From assembly GCA_018969015.1 (NCBI GenBank), contig JAGWZE010000003.1, positions 1 to 64,000 on the forward strand: a DNA stretch of 64,000 bases, given 5' to 3'. The notes below the pieces were generated by a model, which saw only the letters and a list, made by a program, of their open reading frames with translations, made no database searches and was not told the origin of the DNA. Both the position numbers and the translations under genes were made by a program. Position 1 is the stretch's first letter. Each line of letters begins with the position of its first letter. This DNA is from Alphaproteobacteria bacterium. GTDB taxonomy: Bacteria; Pseudomonadota; Alphaproteobacteria; Caulobacterales; Aquidulcibacteraceae. Shown here one piece after another: positions 42,107 through 50,793 of the stretch.

Positions 42107-42302
42107 CGTCGTCCCCATGTGGTCGGAAGGCGGGTCATCGCCTCGGACGCAATGGCCCGTGCCATAGCGCCGCGGCGGCCGCAATCGCGTCCGCCTCGCG
42201 CACGGGCAACCCCATCGATGTGCGCCGCCGAGGTTGCCGCGGGGCGGCGGACCCCTTAAGCCCCGCAACCGGGCGCGCGGCGCGCCAACGGCGGGAGCAG
42301 TC

Positions 42303-43130
42303 ATGAGCCGGACTATGGCGGCGGTCATCGAAGCGCTGGCGGAGGGGCTCAACGGCCTGCAGCCAGACCGTCAGCGCGGCAAGACGCGCGCGCTCCTGAT
42401 GGAGCGCTTCGAGCGCCGCGGCGCGATCACGGTCACCACGCCCCGCGGCCCGCTGAAGTTTCTCGCCTCGCGGGGCCACCACGCGATCGGCATGGCCGAG
42501 CGCATGCTGGAGGACGAGCCCGAAACGGTCGAGTGGATCGAGACCTACGTGAAGTCCGGCGACGTTCTGTGGGACGTAGGCGCCGCGATCGGGGCGTACG
42601 CGATGTACGCGGCGCGCGGCGGCGCGACCGTCGTGGCGTTCGAACCGAAGGCCACGAGCTATGGTCTGCTCACGGAGCATCTGCATCTGAATGATCTCGG
42701 CGGGCCGGTGGCGGCCTATAGCCTCGCGCTTTCGGATCGCACGGGCGCGACGCGCCTCGAGCTCACGGAAATCGCCCCGGCCGGCGCCATGAACGCGCTG
42801 GCCGGCACGCAGACCCAGTTCGGCGGCACGCCGACGGCGTTCTCGCAGGCCATCGTCGCCTACCGCATGGACGACGCCATCACGGGCCTCGGCCTGCCTG
42901 CGCCGACGCACCTGAAGCTCGACGTCGACGGCGCGGAGGGGATCATCCTCGCGGGCGGCCCGACGACGCTGAGGAGCGTGCGTTCCGCGATCGTCGAGGT
43001 CGAGGGCCGCAATGCCGACGAGGCCGAAACGCGCATCGCCGCGCCGCTCGCCGCCGCGGGGCTCATCGAGGACGAAAGCTGGCGCACGCGCGGCTCCAAG
43101 CGCAATCGCCTCTACGTGCGCAAGGGCTGA
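42303..43130 (+). CDS. FkbM family SAM-dependent methyltransferase
   Basis: This 275-residue enzyme has the Rossmann motif LWDVGAAIGAYA (SAM binding), the following acidic VVAFEPKATSYG, and KLDVDGAEG, the DVDG motif of FkbM-type O-methyltransferases. The N-terminal 60 residues are family-specific. These enzymes methylate hydroxyls on sugars or polyketides; the acceptor is unknown. GGGAGCAG precedes ATG 42303. The hydrolase gene begins 4 bp after its stop, so they are co-transcribed. Confidence 0.9.
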   Translation: MSRTMAAVIEALAEGLNGLQPDRQRGKTRALLMERFERRGAITVTTPRGPLKFLASRGHHAIGMAERMLEDEPETVEWIETYVKSGDVLWDVGAAIGAYAMYAARGGATVVAFEPKATSYGLLTEHLHLNDLGGPVAAYSLALSDRTGATRLELTEIAPAGAMNALAGTQTQFGGTPTAFSQAIVAYRMDDAITGLGLPAPTHLKLDVDGAEGIILAGGPTTLRSVRSAIVEVEGRNADEAETRIAAPLAAAGLIEDESWRTRGSKRNRLYVRKG

Positions 43131-43134
43131 TCCG

Positions 43135-44010
43135 ATGGCGATCGAAACGCTCCGCATCGCCGCCAACGGGCTCGAGTTCGCCGTCGATCAGGCCGGCGCC
43201 GGCGATCGCCTCGCCTTGTGCCTGCACGGGTTCCCCGAAAGCCGCTTCTCGTGGCGCCATCAGCTGCCCGAGCTCGCGCGGCTGGGCTTTCGCGCCTGGG
43301 CGCCGGACCTGCGGGGCTACGGCGACACCGAACCGAAGCCGCAGTCCGTGCACGCCTACCATATCGACACGCTGTGCGCGGACGTCGCCGCGCTGATCGA
43401 CGCCAGCGGCGCCAAGAGCGTCACGCTCGTCGCGCACGACTGGGGCGCCATCATCGCCTGGACGTTTGCGGCGCGCCGCATCCGCAAGCTCGATCGGCTC
43501 GTCATCATGAACGTGCCGCACCCGGTGTGTTTCGCCGAAGCGGCCAAACGCTCGCCGGCGCAACGTAAGCGCAGCTGGTACGTGATGTTCTTCCAGCTGC
43601 CCTGGCTGCCCGAGCGCATGCTCACGGCGAACGATGCGCGCGGCGTCCGGCGCGCCTTCTCCGAGATGGCGATCGACAAGAGCCGCTTCCCGCCGGAGGT
43701 CCTCGACCACTACGCCGCCAATGCGCAAAAGCCCGGCGCGATCCGCGCGATGGTGAACTACTACCGCGCCGCGTTCCGCGCGCGCCGGGCGTTCGATGGC
43801 CCCTGGCCCGTCATCGAGACGCCGACGCTGATCGTGTGGGGCGAAGAGGACGCCGCGCTGGGCCTCGAAACGCTCGACGGCACGGAGACGCAGGTGCGCG
43901 ACCTCACGATCGAGCGCCTGCCCGGCGTGTCGCATTGGGTGCAGCAGGAAGCGCCGGAAACGGTGAACGCAATCCTCGCCGGCTGGCTCAACGCGCCCCG
44001 GCCGCGTTGA
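43135..44010 (+). CDS. Alpha/beta hydrolase, epoxide-hydrolase-like
   Basis: This 291-residue enzyme has HGFPESRFSWR, DLRGYGDTEP, nucleophile elbow AHDWGA with Asp, and the C-terminal His in VSHWVQQEAP. It is clearly paralogous to the gene at 33221. The Asp nucleophile suits epoxide hydrolysis or dehalogenation. Tyrosines in the lid region (NYYRAAF) fit epoxide opening. It probably shares a transcript with the FkbM gene and ends 2 bp from the convergent M48 gene. Confidence 0.9.
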   Translation: MAIETLRIAANGLEFAVDQAGAGDRLALCLHGFPESRFSWRHQLPELARLGFRAWAPDLRGYGDTEPKPQSVHAYHIDTLCADVAALIDASGAKSVTLVAHDWGAIIAWTFAARRIRKLDRLVIMNVPHPVCFAEAAKRSPAQRKRSWYVMFFQLPWLPERMLTANDARGVRRAFSEMAIDKSRFPPEVLDHYAANAQKPGAIRAMVNYYRAAFRARRAFDGPWPVIETPTLIVWGEEDAALGLETLDGTETQVRDLTIERLPGVSHWVQQEAPETVNAILAGWLNAPRPR

Positions 44011-44012
44011 CC

Positions 44013-44852
44013 TCAGGAGCGCGAGGCTACGCCCACGTCCTGCGTCGCCGAGCGGTCATGGCGGGCGATCTCGACTTCGAGCGCCGTCAGGCGATCCTCG
44101 TTGGCCGGATGCGTCGACAGGAATGCGAGCCGATGGGGGCGACCGGCGTCGAGCTCGATCATCCGGGTCCAGAACGTTGCGGCGGCGCGCGGATCGTAGC
44201 CGGCCCCCGCCATGAAGCGCACGCCCAGGCGATCGGCTTCGAGCTCGTGGGCCCGCGAATAGGGCAGGATCACGCCATAGGTAATGCCGACGCCGAGCAT
44301 GCCCGCCACGTCGTCGGCGCGGCTGCCAAGTTCGCCCGCAAGCAGGAGGGTCATGGCCTGCACGCCGAGTTCGGCCGCCATGTGCTGGCTGACGCGCTCG
44401 GCCGCATGGCGCGCGGCGACGTGACCGACCTCGTGGCCCATGACCGCGGCGATCTCGTCGTCCGATCCCGCCCGCTCCATCAGGCCGCGGAAGAACCCGA
44501 CCTTGCCGCCCGGCAGGACGAAGGCATTGACCTCCGGGCTTTCGAACACGACGAACTCCCAGTTGCGGTTCGCGAGGCCCGACGCCTCGGCCATCCGCTC
44601 GCCGATGCGCGTGAGCCGGCGGGCAAGGGCGGCGTCTTCGGTTACGGGCACGCGGCGGCGCATCTCGAGCCAGGTGTCGCGGGAGAGCTTTTCGAGCTGC
44701 GCGTCGTCCACCACCATGAACTGCGCCCGCCCCGTGGTCTCGTTACGGCTGCAGGCCGGCGCGAGCAGCACGGCGCCGCCGGCCGCGGCAAGGGAGAGCC
44801 AACGGCGGCGCGACAGGATCGGCTCGGGGGCGGCGACTGCGGGGCTCGTCAT
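44013..44852 (-). CDS. M48 family metallopeptidase lipoprotein
   Basis: This 279-residue periplasmic protease has a twin-arginine-like signal (SRRRWLSLAAAGG) and a lipobox APAC (Cys34). Zinc binds through HEVGH (His140, Glu141, His144) and the later EADRLG glutamate. It lacks the four-helix membrane anchor of HtpX and resembles soluble BepA/LoiP-type proteins that handle outer-membrane quality control. A paralogue lies at 45668, with a vapBC module between. The two proteins share the same order of motifs, suggesting duplication. Confidence 0.92.
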   Translation of the reverse strand: MTSPAVAAPEPILSRRRWLSLAAAGGAVLLAPACSRNETTGRAQFMVVDDAQLEKLSRDTWLEMRRRVPVTEDAALARRLTRIGERMAEASGLANRNWEFVVFESPEVNAFVLPGGKVGFFRGLMERAGSDDEIAAVMGHEVGHVAARHAAERVSQHMAAELGVQAMTLLLAGELGSRADDVAGMLGVGITYGVILPYSRAHELEADRLGVRFMAGAGYDPRAAATFWTRMIELDAGRPHRLAFLSTHPANEDRLTALEVEIARHDRSATQDVGVASRS

Positions 44853-44969
44853 GCCGGCAGAGGTACGAGATCCGCGCGCCCTTGTCCGCGCCCCTCACGG
44901 TAACGTGCGCAGAGGGGGCGTCACGACCGTGTGACGCTCGCGGCGGTTGGATCTTCCATTCAGACCGTG

Positions 44970-44981
44970 TATACTCGTATA
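44970..44981. promoter_or_regulatory. Candidate VapBC operator / promoter region
   Basis: TATACTCGTATA is a near-perfect palindrome (TATAC-TC-GTATA) 19 bp before the vapB start, and its AT-rich core could double as a -10 element. VapBC complexes repress their own promoters by binding such repeats. A separate GTCAC-N6-GTGAC repeat lies at 44920-44935. Confidence 0.6.
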
Positions 44982-44999
44982 TATTTCCAGAGAGTCGCC

Positions 45000-45239
45000 A
45001 TGCCAATCGCCCGCACCCGCACGTTCAGAAGCGGCAACAGCCAGGCCGTCCGGCTGCCGAAGGATGTCGCCTTCGGCGACGACGTCGAACTCGTGGTCGT
45101 GCGGTCCGGAGACGTCATGACGATTTATCCCGCGCAGCTGAGCGTTCCCGAGATGATCGCGCAGTTGCAGGCCATGCCGTCCCCGCCCGATGTCGAACGG
45201 CGCGACGACGCGGCGATCCCGGAGCGCGAGCGCCTTTGA
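45000..45239 (+). CDS. vapB: Antitoxin, AbrB/SpoVT-type VapB
   Basis: This 79-residue antitoxin starts MPIARTRTFRSGNSQAVRLPKDVAF, the swapped-hairpin AbrB DNA-binding domain (SGNSQAVRLP motif). The proline/acidic-rich C-terminus would wrap the toxin active site. The start ATG is at 45000. It ends 1 bp before the toxin start, and a palindromic operator lies upstream. It neutralises the RNase encoded next door and represses the operon. Confidence 0.93.
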   Translation: MPIARTRTFRSGNSQAVRLPKDVAFGDDVELVVVRSGDVMTIYPAQLSVPEMIAQLQAMPSPPDVERRDDAAIPERERL

Positions 45240-45240
45240 C

Positions 45241-45627
45241 ATGGCGTTCCTGATCGACACTAACGTGGCCATCCATCTGCGCGACGGCGATGCGGGCATT
45301 ACGGCCCGCATCGGCGCTCTCGATGGAGCGATCCTCATGTCGATCGTCACGCGCGTCGAGTTGGAGGGCGGCGTCTACCGCGAACCGGCGCATGCCCCGG
45401 TGCGCCGCGCGCGCCTCGACGTCATCCTGAAAGCCATACCCCAACTGGTCTTCGACACGGCCGCGGCAGAGGCCTATAGCGCGATCGTCGCCAACGCAGG
45501 CTATTCGCGCCGAAAGCTGCTCGATCGGATGATCGCGGCACAGGCCCTCGTGCACCGCGCGACGCTCGTGACGACCAACGGCGAAGACTTTGCCGACGTG
45601 CCAGGGCTTGCGCTGCTTACGTGGTAG
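45241..45627 (+). CDS. vapC: PIN-domain ribonuclease toxin VapC
   Basis: This 128-residue PIN domain has acidic active-site residues Asp6 (FLIDTNVAIHL), Glu40 (TRVELEGG), Asp95 (LLDRMIAAQA) and Asp116 region (TTNGEDF). VapC toxins cleave tRNA or rRNA in a Mg-dependent way. All active-site residues are present, so it is likely functional. It begins 1 bp after vapB and is convergent with the second M48 gene. Confidence 0.93.
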   Translation: MAFLIDTNVAIHLRDGDAGITARIGALDGAILMSIVTRVELEGGVYREPAHAPVRRARLDVILKAIPQLVFDTAAAEAYSAIVANAGYSRRKLLDRMIAAQALVHRATLVTTNGEDFADVPGLALLTW

Positions 45628-45667
45628 GCGCGACGGGCGTGCAGCGCCCTCGACGCTCCGCCTCGCC

Positions 45668-46531
45668 TCACACCTGCGCGTAGCCGCGGGCGTTGATGTA
45701 GGCGCGCAGCGCCTCCATGCGGTTCGCAGGATCGGGGTGCGTCGAGAGGAATTGCGGCGGCCGCGAGCCCCCGCCCGCTTCCATGCGCTTCCAGAACACG
45801 AGCGCCTCGCGCACGTCGTAGCCGGCGCGGTGCATGTAATCGATGCCGAGGCGATCGGCCTCGCTTTCCTGCTCGCGCGAGAACGGCAGCAGCACGCCAA
45901 CCTGCACGCCGAGGCCGAGCGCGGCCATCGCGAGCTGCCGGTTTTGGCCATTCTGCGTCGAGGCGCCGATCGCGGCCGTGCCGAGCCCCAGGCCGAGCTG
46001 GGCGGCGGCGTTCTGGCTGAACCGCTCGGCGGCATGACGGCCCGTGACGTGGCCCACCTCGTGGCCGAGGACACAGGCGATGTGGTCGTCCTTGTCGGCG
46101 ATTTCCATCAGGCCACGGTAGAAGCCGACCTTGTTGCCCGGCAGCACGAAGGCGTTCTTCTCCGGCGTGTCGAACACGACGAACTCCCACGGCTGCGCGC
46201 CACGGCCGGAAGCGTCGGCGATGCGCCGGCCGACGCGCGTCAGGCGCGCATTCAGGCCCGGGTCACGCGAGACCGGCGTTTTCTTCTTCTGCTCGTCCCA
46301 CGCCGACAGCGACATCTGGACGAGCTGCCCTTCGTCCACGAGCAACAGCTGGGAACGCCCGGTTTCGGGGTTTGTGGCGCAGCCTGGAGCGGCGAGCGCA
46401 ATCGTGCCCAGCGCCAAGCCGCGGATCAGATCGCGGCGCGGCAGCGTCGTGAGATCCACCAGCCGCGGGCGGGCGTCTTCCGCCGCCTGCGCTTCGACCG
46501 ACGCCAACTCATGCGAATGATGGGTGCACAT
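45668..46531 (-). CDS. M48 family metallopeptidase lipoprotein
   Basis: This 287-residue paralogue of the protein at 44013 has a twin-arginine-like motif (RRDLIRGLALG, Arg32-33), lipobox APGC (Cys51), zinc motif HEVGH (157-161) and a downstream EADRLGIDYM. N-terminal residues 1-28 are hydrophilic and could be part of a Tat signal n-region; a later start at Arg32 is not available as ATG. Role as for its paralogue: periplasmic protein turnover. It lies 88 bp downstream of ihfA on the same strand, a different context from the usual one. Confidence 0.9.
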   Translation of the reverse strand: MCTHHSHELASVEAQAAEDARPRLVDLTTLPRRDLIRGLALGTIALAAPGCATNPETGRSQLLLVDEGQLVQMSLSAWDEQKKKTPVSRDPGLNARLTRVGRRIADASGRGAQPWEFVVFDTPEKNAFVLPGNKVGFYRGLMEIADKDDHIACVLGHEVGHVTGRHAAERFSQNAAAQLGLGLGTAAIGASTQNGQNRQLAMAALGLGVQVGVLLPFSREQESEADRLGIDYMHRAGYDVREALVFWKRMEAGGGSRPPQFLSTHPDPANRMEALRAYINARGYAQV

Positions 46532-46619
46532 GCGCGAACTCCTCCAGGCGGTAGGTTTACCACGCCGGGCGCGGACGCGACATCTGCAGACGCCGCCGGT
46601 GAACCGCGGCTGAACCGCC

Positions 46620-46922
46620 TCAACGGGCGCGGGGGCCGTTGATGCGTTCGCGCAGTATCTGGGAGGGGCGGAACGTCACCACGCGCCGCGGGGTGATCGG
46701 CACTTCCTTGCCCGTTTTCGGGTTGCGGCCGACGCGTTCCTTCTTGCTGCGGACCACGAAGTTGCCGAAGCCGGACAGCTTCACGGTGTCTTCGGCGATG
46801 ATGGCCCGCTCGAGTTCATTGAGCATCGCCGTCAAGAAGGCCTGACACTGGGGCTTGGGGACCTTCGTACGCGCGTGCAGCTCGTCGACCAGATCCTGCC
46901 GAGTGATCGTCCGTGAAGTCAT
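46620..46922 (-). CDS. ihfA: Integration host factor subunit alpha
   Basis: This is a 100-residue DNA-bending protein of the HU/IHF family: MTSRTITRQDLVDELH, the KLSGFGNF motif and RKNPKTG-like VGRNPKTGKEVPI in the minor-groove arm. The length and N-terminus match IHF alpha. It shapes promoters and recombination sites with IHF beta, which is not in this window. ATG 46922 is preferred; an upstream ATG at 46940 overlaps GGAGGG, which would serve as its Shine-Dalgarno at a longish spacing. It is 100 bp downstream of fabH in the common alphaproteobacterial order. Confidence 0.93.
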   Translation of the reverse strand: MTSRTITRQDLVDELHARTKVPKPQCQAFLTAMLNELERAIIAEDTVKLSGFGNFVVRSKKERVGRNPKTGKEVPITPRRVVTFRPSQILRERINGPRAR

Positions 46923-47022
46923 GGCGATGTCACCCTCCATCAAGCCCCGCCTTCCAGGCAGGCTCACGCTAGGGCGTTGCTAAACGCTCGTCAAATCGCC
47001 AATTTTTTACTTAATCCCGAGC

Positions 47023-47997
47023 CTAAATCCGGGCCAGCGCCGCGCCCCAGGTGAGCCCGCCGCCCATCGCTTCCATGAGCACGAGGTGGCCAGGCTTGAT
47101 CCGCCCGTCCCGCACCGCGACGTCGAACGCGATCGGAACGGAGGCCGCCGAGGTGTTGCCGTGATCCGCCAAGGTCGAGATCACCCGGTCCGGCGGGATC
47201 GAGAGCTTGCGGGCGACGCCGTCGAGAATGCGCTGATTGGCCTGGTGGGGCACGAACCAGTCGACGTCGGTCATCTTCACGCCGGCGCGGGCCACCGCCT
47301 CGATCATCGCTTCGGAGATGTGGTCGACGGCGTGGCGGAACACCGCCGAGCCCTGCATGCGCAAATGGCCGACGGACTGCGTCTGCGACGGACCGCCATC
47401 GACGTACAAGAGATCATGGAAGCGGCCGTCCGTGCGCAGATAGGTCGACAAGATCCCACGGTCGCCGACCGTGGCGGCGTCCGCGGCCTTGAGAACCATC
47501 GCGCCGGCGCCGTCGCCGAACAGCACGCAGGTGGTGCGGTCCGACCAGTCCAGTATGCGCGAGAAGGTTTCGGCGCCGATGACGAGCGCGGTTTCGGCCT
47601 GCCCGCGCACGATCGCGTTGTCGGCCATCGTGAGCGCGTAGATGAAGCCCGAGCACACGGCCTGCACGTCGAACGCGAAGCCGCGCGTGACGCCAAGCGC
47701 GGCCTGGATGCGCGCGGCCGTGGCCGGGAACGTGAGATCGGGCGTGGCCGTCGCCACCACGATCATGTCGATCTCGCCCGCATCGACGCCCGCGGCCTCG
47801 AGCGCCTTGCGCGCGGCGGCGATCCCGAGATCGGAGGTTTTCTCGCCGGCCGCCGCGATGTGGCGGCGACGAATGCCCGTGCGCTCGACGATCCAATCGT
47901 CGCTCGTCTCAACCTGTTGCGCGAGATCGGCGTTGCTCACGACCCGATCCGGCAGATGCGCGCCAATGCCCGCGAAGACGGAACGCCGCGCGATCAC
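47023..47997 (-). CDS. fabH: Beta-ketoacyl-ACP synthase III
   Basis: This 324-residue thiolase-fold enzyme starts type II fatty acid synthesis by condensing an acyl-CoA with malonyl-ACP. The catalytic triad is Cys115 (AVCSGFIYA), His251 (VPHQANQRI) and Asn281 (GNTSAAS). The N- and C-terminal halves show the usual internal repeat. Its ATG overlaps the plsX stop (ATGA), so translation is coupled. PlsX makes acyl phosphates from acyl-ACP, so the two link fatty acid and phospholipid synthesis. Confidence 0.97.
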   Translation of the reverse strand: MIARRSVFAGIGAHLPDRVVSNADLAQQVETSDDWIVERTGIRRRHIAAAGEKTSDLGIAAARKALEAAGVDAGEIDMIVVATATPDLTFPATAARIQAALGVTRGFAFDVQAVCSGFIYALTMADNAIVRGQAETALVIGAETFSRILDWSDRTTCVLFGDGAGAMVLKAADAATVGDRGILSTYLRTDGRFHDLLYVDGGPSQTQSVGHLRMQGSAVFRHAVDHISEAMIEAVARAGVKMTDVDWFVPHQANQRILDGVARKLSIPPDRVISTLADHGNTSAASVPIAFDVAVRDGRIKPGHLVLMEAMGGGLTWGAALARI

Positions 47998-49049
47998 GAC
48001 GCCTCGCGTTCCGACGTCGCCGCCGTCGGCGACGTGCGACCGAGCTGCGCGAGATTGGCGGCGACTTCGTCGCGGAAATGGCTCTGCGCGAGCCGCACCG
48101 CCACGCGCACCGCAGCCGCAAAGCTCGGCCCGTCGGCGCTGCCGTGGCTTTTCACGACGAGCCCGTTCAGCCCGAGGAACACGCCGCCATTGACAGTTCG
48201 CGGATCCATGCGCTCACGCAGGCGCATCAGCGCAGGCCGCGCGATCGCGGCGCCCAGCATCGCGATCGGGCCGCTCGTGAGCGCCTCTTTCAGGAACGCC
48301 GAGACGAGCCGCGCGGTGCCTTCGGCGGTCTTGAGCGCGATGTTGCCGGTGAAGCCGTCGGTCACGACGACGTCGACGGTGCCCTTCGAGATGTCGTCGC
48401 CTTCGACGAAGCCATGGAACGAAAGATCGACGCCACTCTCGCGGATGAGTCGCGCGGCGGCGCGGATTTCCTCGTGGCCCTTCTGATCCTCGGCGCCGAC
48501 ATTCAACAGGCCGACGGTGGGGCGGCTCACGCCATAGACGGCGCGATGGAACGCTTCGCCCATGATGGCGAACTCGACGAGCTGGGACGCGTCCGCGGCG
48601 ACGTTCGCGCCGACGTCGAGCACGGCGGCGAAACCCTTCATCGTCGGCCAGCCGGCGACGAGCGCGGGGCGGTGCACGCCCGCCTGCAGCCGCAGTCGGA
48701 ACATCGCGATCGCCATCAGCGCGCCGGTATTGCCCGCCGACACGACCGCATGCGCGCGCTTTTCCTCGACGGCCTGGATGGCGCTCCAGAGGCTCGTGCC
48801 CTTGCCCTGACGCAGCGCCTGGCTGGGCTTCACCTCCATGCCGATGACGCCCTCGGCGTCGACGATCTCGGTGACGCGCTTGGCGTTCGGGAACTGGTCG
48901 AGCAGTGCGGCGATCTGCGCGCGCGGCCCATGGATCAGGAAGCGCACGCCGGCATGCGCCTGCGCCGCGACGTCCAGCCCTTCGACGACGCTTTGCGGCG
49001 CATGATCGCCGCCCATGCCGTCGATGGATATGACGAGCCCGTCCGCCAT
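47994..49049 (-). CDS. plsX: Phosphate acyltransferase PlsX
   Basis: This 351-residue enzyme converts acyl-ACP to acyl phosphate for the PlsY route of phospholipid synthesis. The motifs [12 protein letters not shown] at the N-terminus, [13 protein letters not shown] and [11 protein letters not shown] are all typical. ATG 49049 matches the family N-terminus; GGAGG lies just upstream. It is followed by fabH. The DUF177 (YceD) and rpmF genes that often precede plsX are absent: 114 bp separate it from the bc1 chaperone gene, and I see no ORF there. Confidence 0.96.
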   Translation of the reverse strand: MADGLVISIDGMGGDHAPQSVVEGLDVAAQAHAGVRFLIHGPRAQIAALLDQFPNAKRVTEIVDAEGVIGMEVKPSQALRQGKGTSLWSAIQAVEEKRAHAVVSAGNTGALMAIAMFRLRLQAGVHRPALVAGWPTMKGFAAVLDVGANVAADASQLVEFAIMGEAFHRAVYGVSRPTVGLLNVGAEDQKGHEEIRAAARLIRESGVDLSFHGFVEGDDISKGTVDVVVTDGFTGNIALKTAEGTARLVSAFLKEALTSGPIAMLGAAIARPALMRLRERMDPRTVNGGVFLGLNGLVVKSHGSADGPSFAAAVRVAVRLAQSHFRDEVAANLAQLGRTSPTAATSEREAS

Positions 49050-49163
49050 CGCCTCCGATCTCCGCCGCCCGAAATGCCCCAAACGGCGCGGACCATAAGC
49101 CTCGGAACCCGAAAAGCCAAACGGCGACGGCGCCCGCCGTCACGCGGCGCGGCCGCCCCTGCG

Positions 49164-49703
49164 TCAGACGCTGCGGGGCGCCGGCGGCCAGCGATCGGAG
49201 TCGAGCAGCGCGGTCGCGGGCGCGGCCGCAAACGCCGCGGCCGTTTCGCGCATCCAGGCTGCGAGCGCCGGCGCGAAGGGCGGCGCCGGCGTGCTCCAGA
49301 CGTTGCGCGCCAGGGCGTCGGCGAGCGCGGCCGGGTCCGGATCCGCCAGCGCGTCGGTGTAGGCCTGGACCCGTCCATAGACCCGGCGCGCCAGCGCCTT
49401 CATCTTTTTCGGCACCGAAAGATCGCCGACCCCCGCCTCACGCAGGGCGTCGTCCAGGCCGAGGAACAGGCGGTCCGCGAAGTCCTGGCCGAGCCGCCCC
49501 GTCTCCGGCGCCGCCTTCAGCCGCATCATGGCGAGGGCGGCGACCGCGGTGATCAGCTCGAACCGGCCGTCGAACGTGTCCGGCGTGCGCTCCGGTCCAT
49601 AGAAGCCGGGGCGGCGGGCGACGGCCAGCACCGCCATGTACAAGGTCTCGGCATCCCGTTCGGAACGGGACGGGCCGAAAAGACGGAACGCGAACGGACC
49701 CAT
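49164..49703 (-). CDS. Ubiquinol-cytochrome c chaperone family protein
   Basis: This 179-residue protein is related to mitochondrial Cbp3/UQCC1. The core LYMAVLAVARRPGFYGP ... DTFDGRFELITAVAALAMMRL and the end VPKKMKALARRVYGRVQAY match the UbiqCytC-chaperone family. It helps assemble the cytochrome bc1 complex. It is divergent from bamE across 70 bp and upstream of plsX, the normal alphaproteobacterial neighbourhood. Confidence 0.9.
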   Translation of the reverse strand: MGPFAFRLFGPSRSERDAETLYMAVLAVARRPGFYGPERTPDTFDGRFELITAVAALAMMRLKAAPETGRLGQDFADRLFLGLDDALREAGVGDLSVPKKMKALARRVYGRVQAYTDALADPDPAALADALARNVWSTPAPPFAPALAAWMRETAAAFAAAPATALLDSDRWPPAPRSV

Positions 49704-49773
49704 GCATCCCCCTCTTGCCGCAATCGGCGGGCAGGCTTAGTGCAACCTAGTCGTCTGGTGCGTGAGGTGAAGC

Positions 49774-50250
49774 ATGTCCCGTTCCTCTATCGGCGCGTTT
49801 GCGGCCCTCGCGGTGCTTGCCGGCGCCGCGGCCTGTGCGCCGACCGTGGACCGCCACGGCTTCATCGCCGACAGCGTGGAAGCGCTCGACGTCAAGGCCG
49901 GCGTGGACACGAAGGCCACCGTGCTCTCCCGCCTGGGCACGCCGTCGACCACCGGCACGTTCGACCAGGAGGCCTGGTACTACATTTCCTCGGCGCAAAG
50001 CCGGATCGCCTTTTTCGACCCGAAGACCACCGAGCGTTCGGTCGTCGCGATCCGCTTCGGCGAGGATGACGTGGTCTCGGCCGTCGAGAAGTTCGGCCTC
50101 GAGAAGGGGCGCGTCATCGCCTACAACGACGACAAGACGCCGACGCGCGGCCGCGAACTTGGCCTGATCGAGCAGCTGTTCGGGAATATCGGCCGCACGC
50201 CGACCGCCATCAACGATCCCGAACAGGAGCGCGGCCGCCGCGGGCGGTGA
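49774..50250 (+). CDS. bamE: Outer-membrane assembly lipoprotein BamE
   Basis: This 158-residue lipoprotein has a signal peptide ending in the lipobox AAAC (Cys21). The SmpA/OmlA domain is recognisable as KAGVDTKATVLSRLGTPSTTGTF followed by AWYYISS, which folds alpha-alpha-beta-beta-beta. BamE supports the BamA/BamD complex that inserts outer-membrane barrels. A 10-bp gap separates its stop from the first repeat cassette at 50260, so read-through into that cassette is possible. Confidence 0.92.
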   Translation: MSRSSIGAFAALAVLAGAAACAPTVDRHGFIADSVEALDVKAGVDTKATVLSRLGTPSTTGTFDQEAWYYISSAQSRIAFFDPKTTERSVVAIRFGEDDVVSAVEKFGLEKGRVIAYNDDKTPTRGRELGLIEQLFGNIGRTPTAINDPEQERGRRGR

Positions 50251-50259
50251 GCGCTCTCG

Positions 50260-50302
50260 TGTGACCTGCGTCACGTCAGCCGGCGCCCCTGCCCGGTAAG
50301 GT
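50260..50302 (+). promoter_or_regulatory. Cassette 1 promoter: CRP-type site and -10-like element
   Basis: TGTGA-N6-TCACG (50260-50275) matches the CRP/FNR-superfamily half-site pattern. TAAGGT (50297-50302) is a -10-like hexamer. If transcription starts at 50309, the palindrome centre is at -41.5, the class II activator position. The same spacing occurs in all three cassettes, and the site-to-ATG distance is 91 bp each time. Confidence 0.65.
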
Positions 50303-50350
50303 CTCTCCATCGAACACGGCTCTGACGCGCCTTCGACCGGAGAGACCACC

Positions 50351-50443
50351 ATGATCCGCTTCGCTTCCCTCGCCGTCGCCGCCGTCGTCTTCAGCGCCGC
50401 GGCCCTGCCGTTCCTGACCAAGGCCGCGATGATCGTGGCGTGA
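50351..50443 (+). CDS. 30-residue hydrophobic peptide, copy 1 of 3
   Basis: The peptide runs MIRFASLAVAAVVFSAAALP then FLTKAAMIVA. It has Arg3, one hydrophobic helix of about 18 residues and Lys24 near the end, so it would span or lie in the membrane. GGAGAG precedes the ATG by 6 nt. The family is unknown to me. The two other copies at 51302 and 52278 differ mainly at third codon positions (codons 16, 18, 22, 23, 30), with only T23 versus A23 changing the protein. This copy ends in TGA and vapB starts 86 bp later. Confidence 0.72.
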   Translation: MIRFASLAVAAVVFSAAALPFLTKAAMIVA

Positions 50444-50491
50444 GGTCGAGGGCGCAGACCCGCGCGCCTTGTCTGCAAGGGGCGTCGTTGA

Positions 50492-50509
50492 TATCTACCA
50501 CGATAGATA
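50492..50509. promoter_or_regulatory. Candidate VapBC operator
   Basis: TATCTA-N6-TAGATA is a perfect inverted repeat 20 bp before the vapB start at 50530. It is AT-rich against a GC-rich background, as expected of an autoregulated toxin-antitoxin promoter. It is unrelated in sequence to the operator at 44970, so the two vapBC modules are probably regulated separately. Confidence 0.65.
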
Positions 50510-50529
50510 CCATCGATCGCCGAGGCCCC

Positions 50530-50793
50530 ATGACGGGCGACACAAAGCCAGACACCGCCAAGCTTTTCATGCACGGTCGTAGCCAGGCCGTACGTTTGCC
50601 CAAGGCGTACCGCATGCCCGGCACAGAAGTCCGTGTCCGTCGCGACGGGGAAATGGTCATCCTCGAGCCGATCGCCGCGCCGCCGGTCGACTGGACGGTG
50701 CTCTGGGCGCGCATCGACGCAATCGGCGCAGACTTTCCCGAACCTGGCGACGACGATCTCGCGCCGCCGCGCGACATCGATTTCGACGAATGA
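50530..50793 (+). CDS. vapB: Antitoxin, AbrB/SpoVT-type VapB
   Basis: This 87-residue antitoxin contains AKLFMHGRSQAVRLPKAYRMPGT, the AbrB fold with the GRSQAVRLP motif, and an acidic C-terminus (EPGDDDLAPP) that binds the toxin. It overlaps vapC by 4 bp (ATGA), so translation is coupled. The operator at 50492 lies directly upstream. It is distinct from the VapB at 45000 in length and C-terminus and sits between cassette copies 1 and 2. Confidence 0.92.
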   Translation: MTGDTKPDTAKLFMHGRSQAVRLPKAYRMPGTEVRVRRDGEMVILEPIAAPPVDWTVLWARIDAIGADFPEPGDDDLAPPRDIDFDE

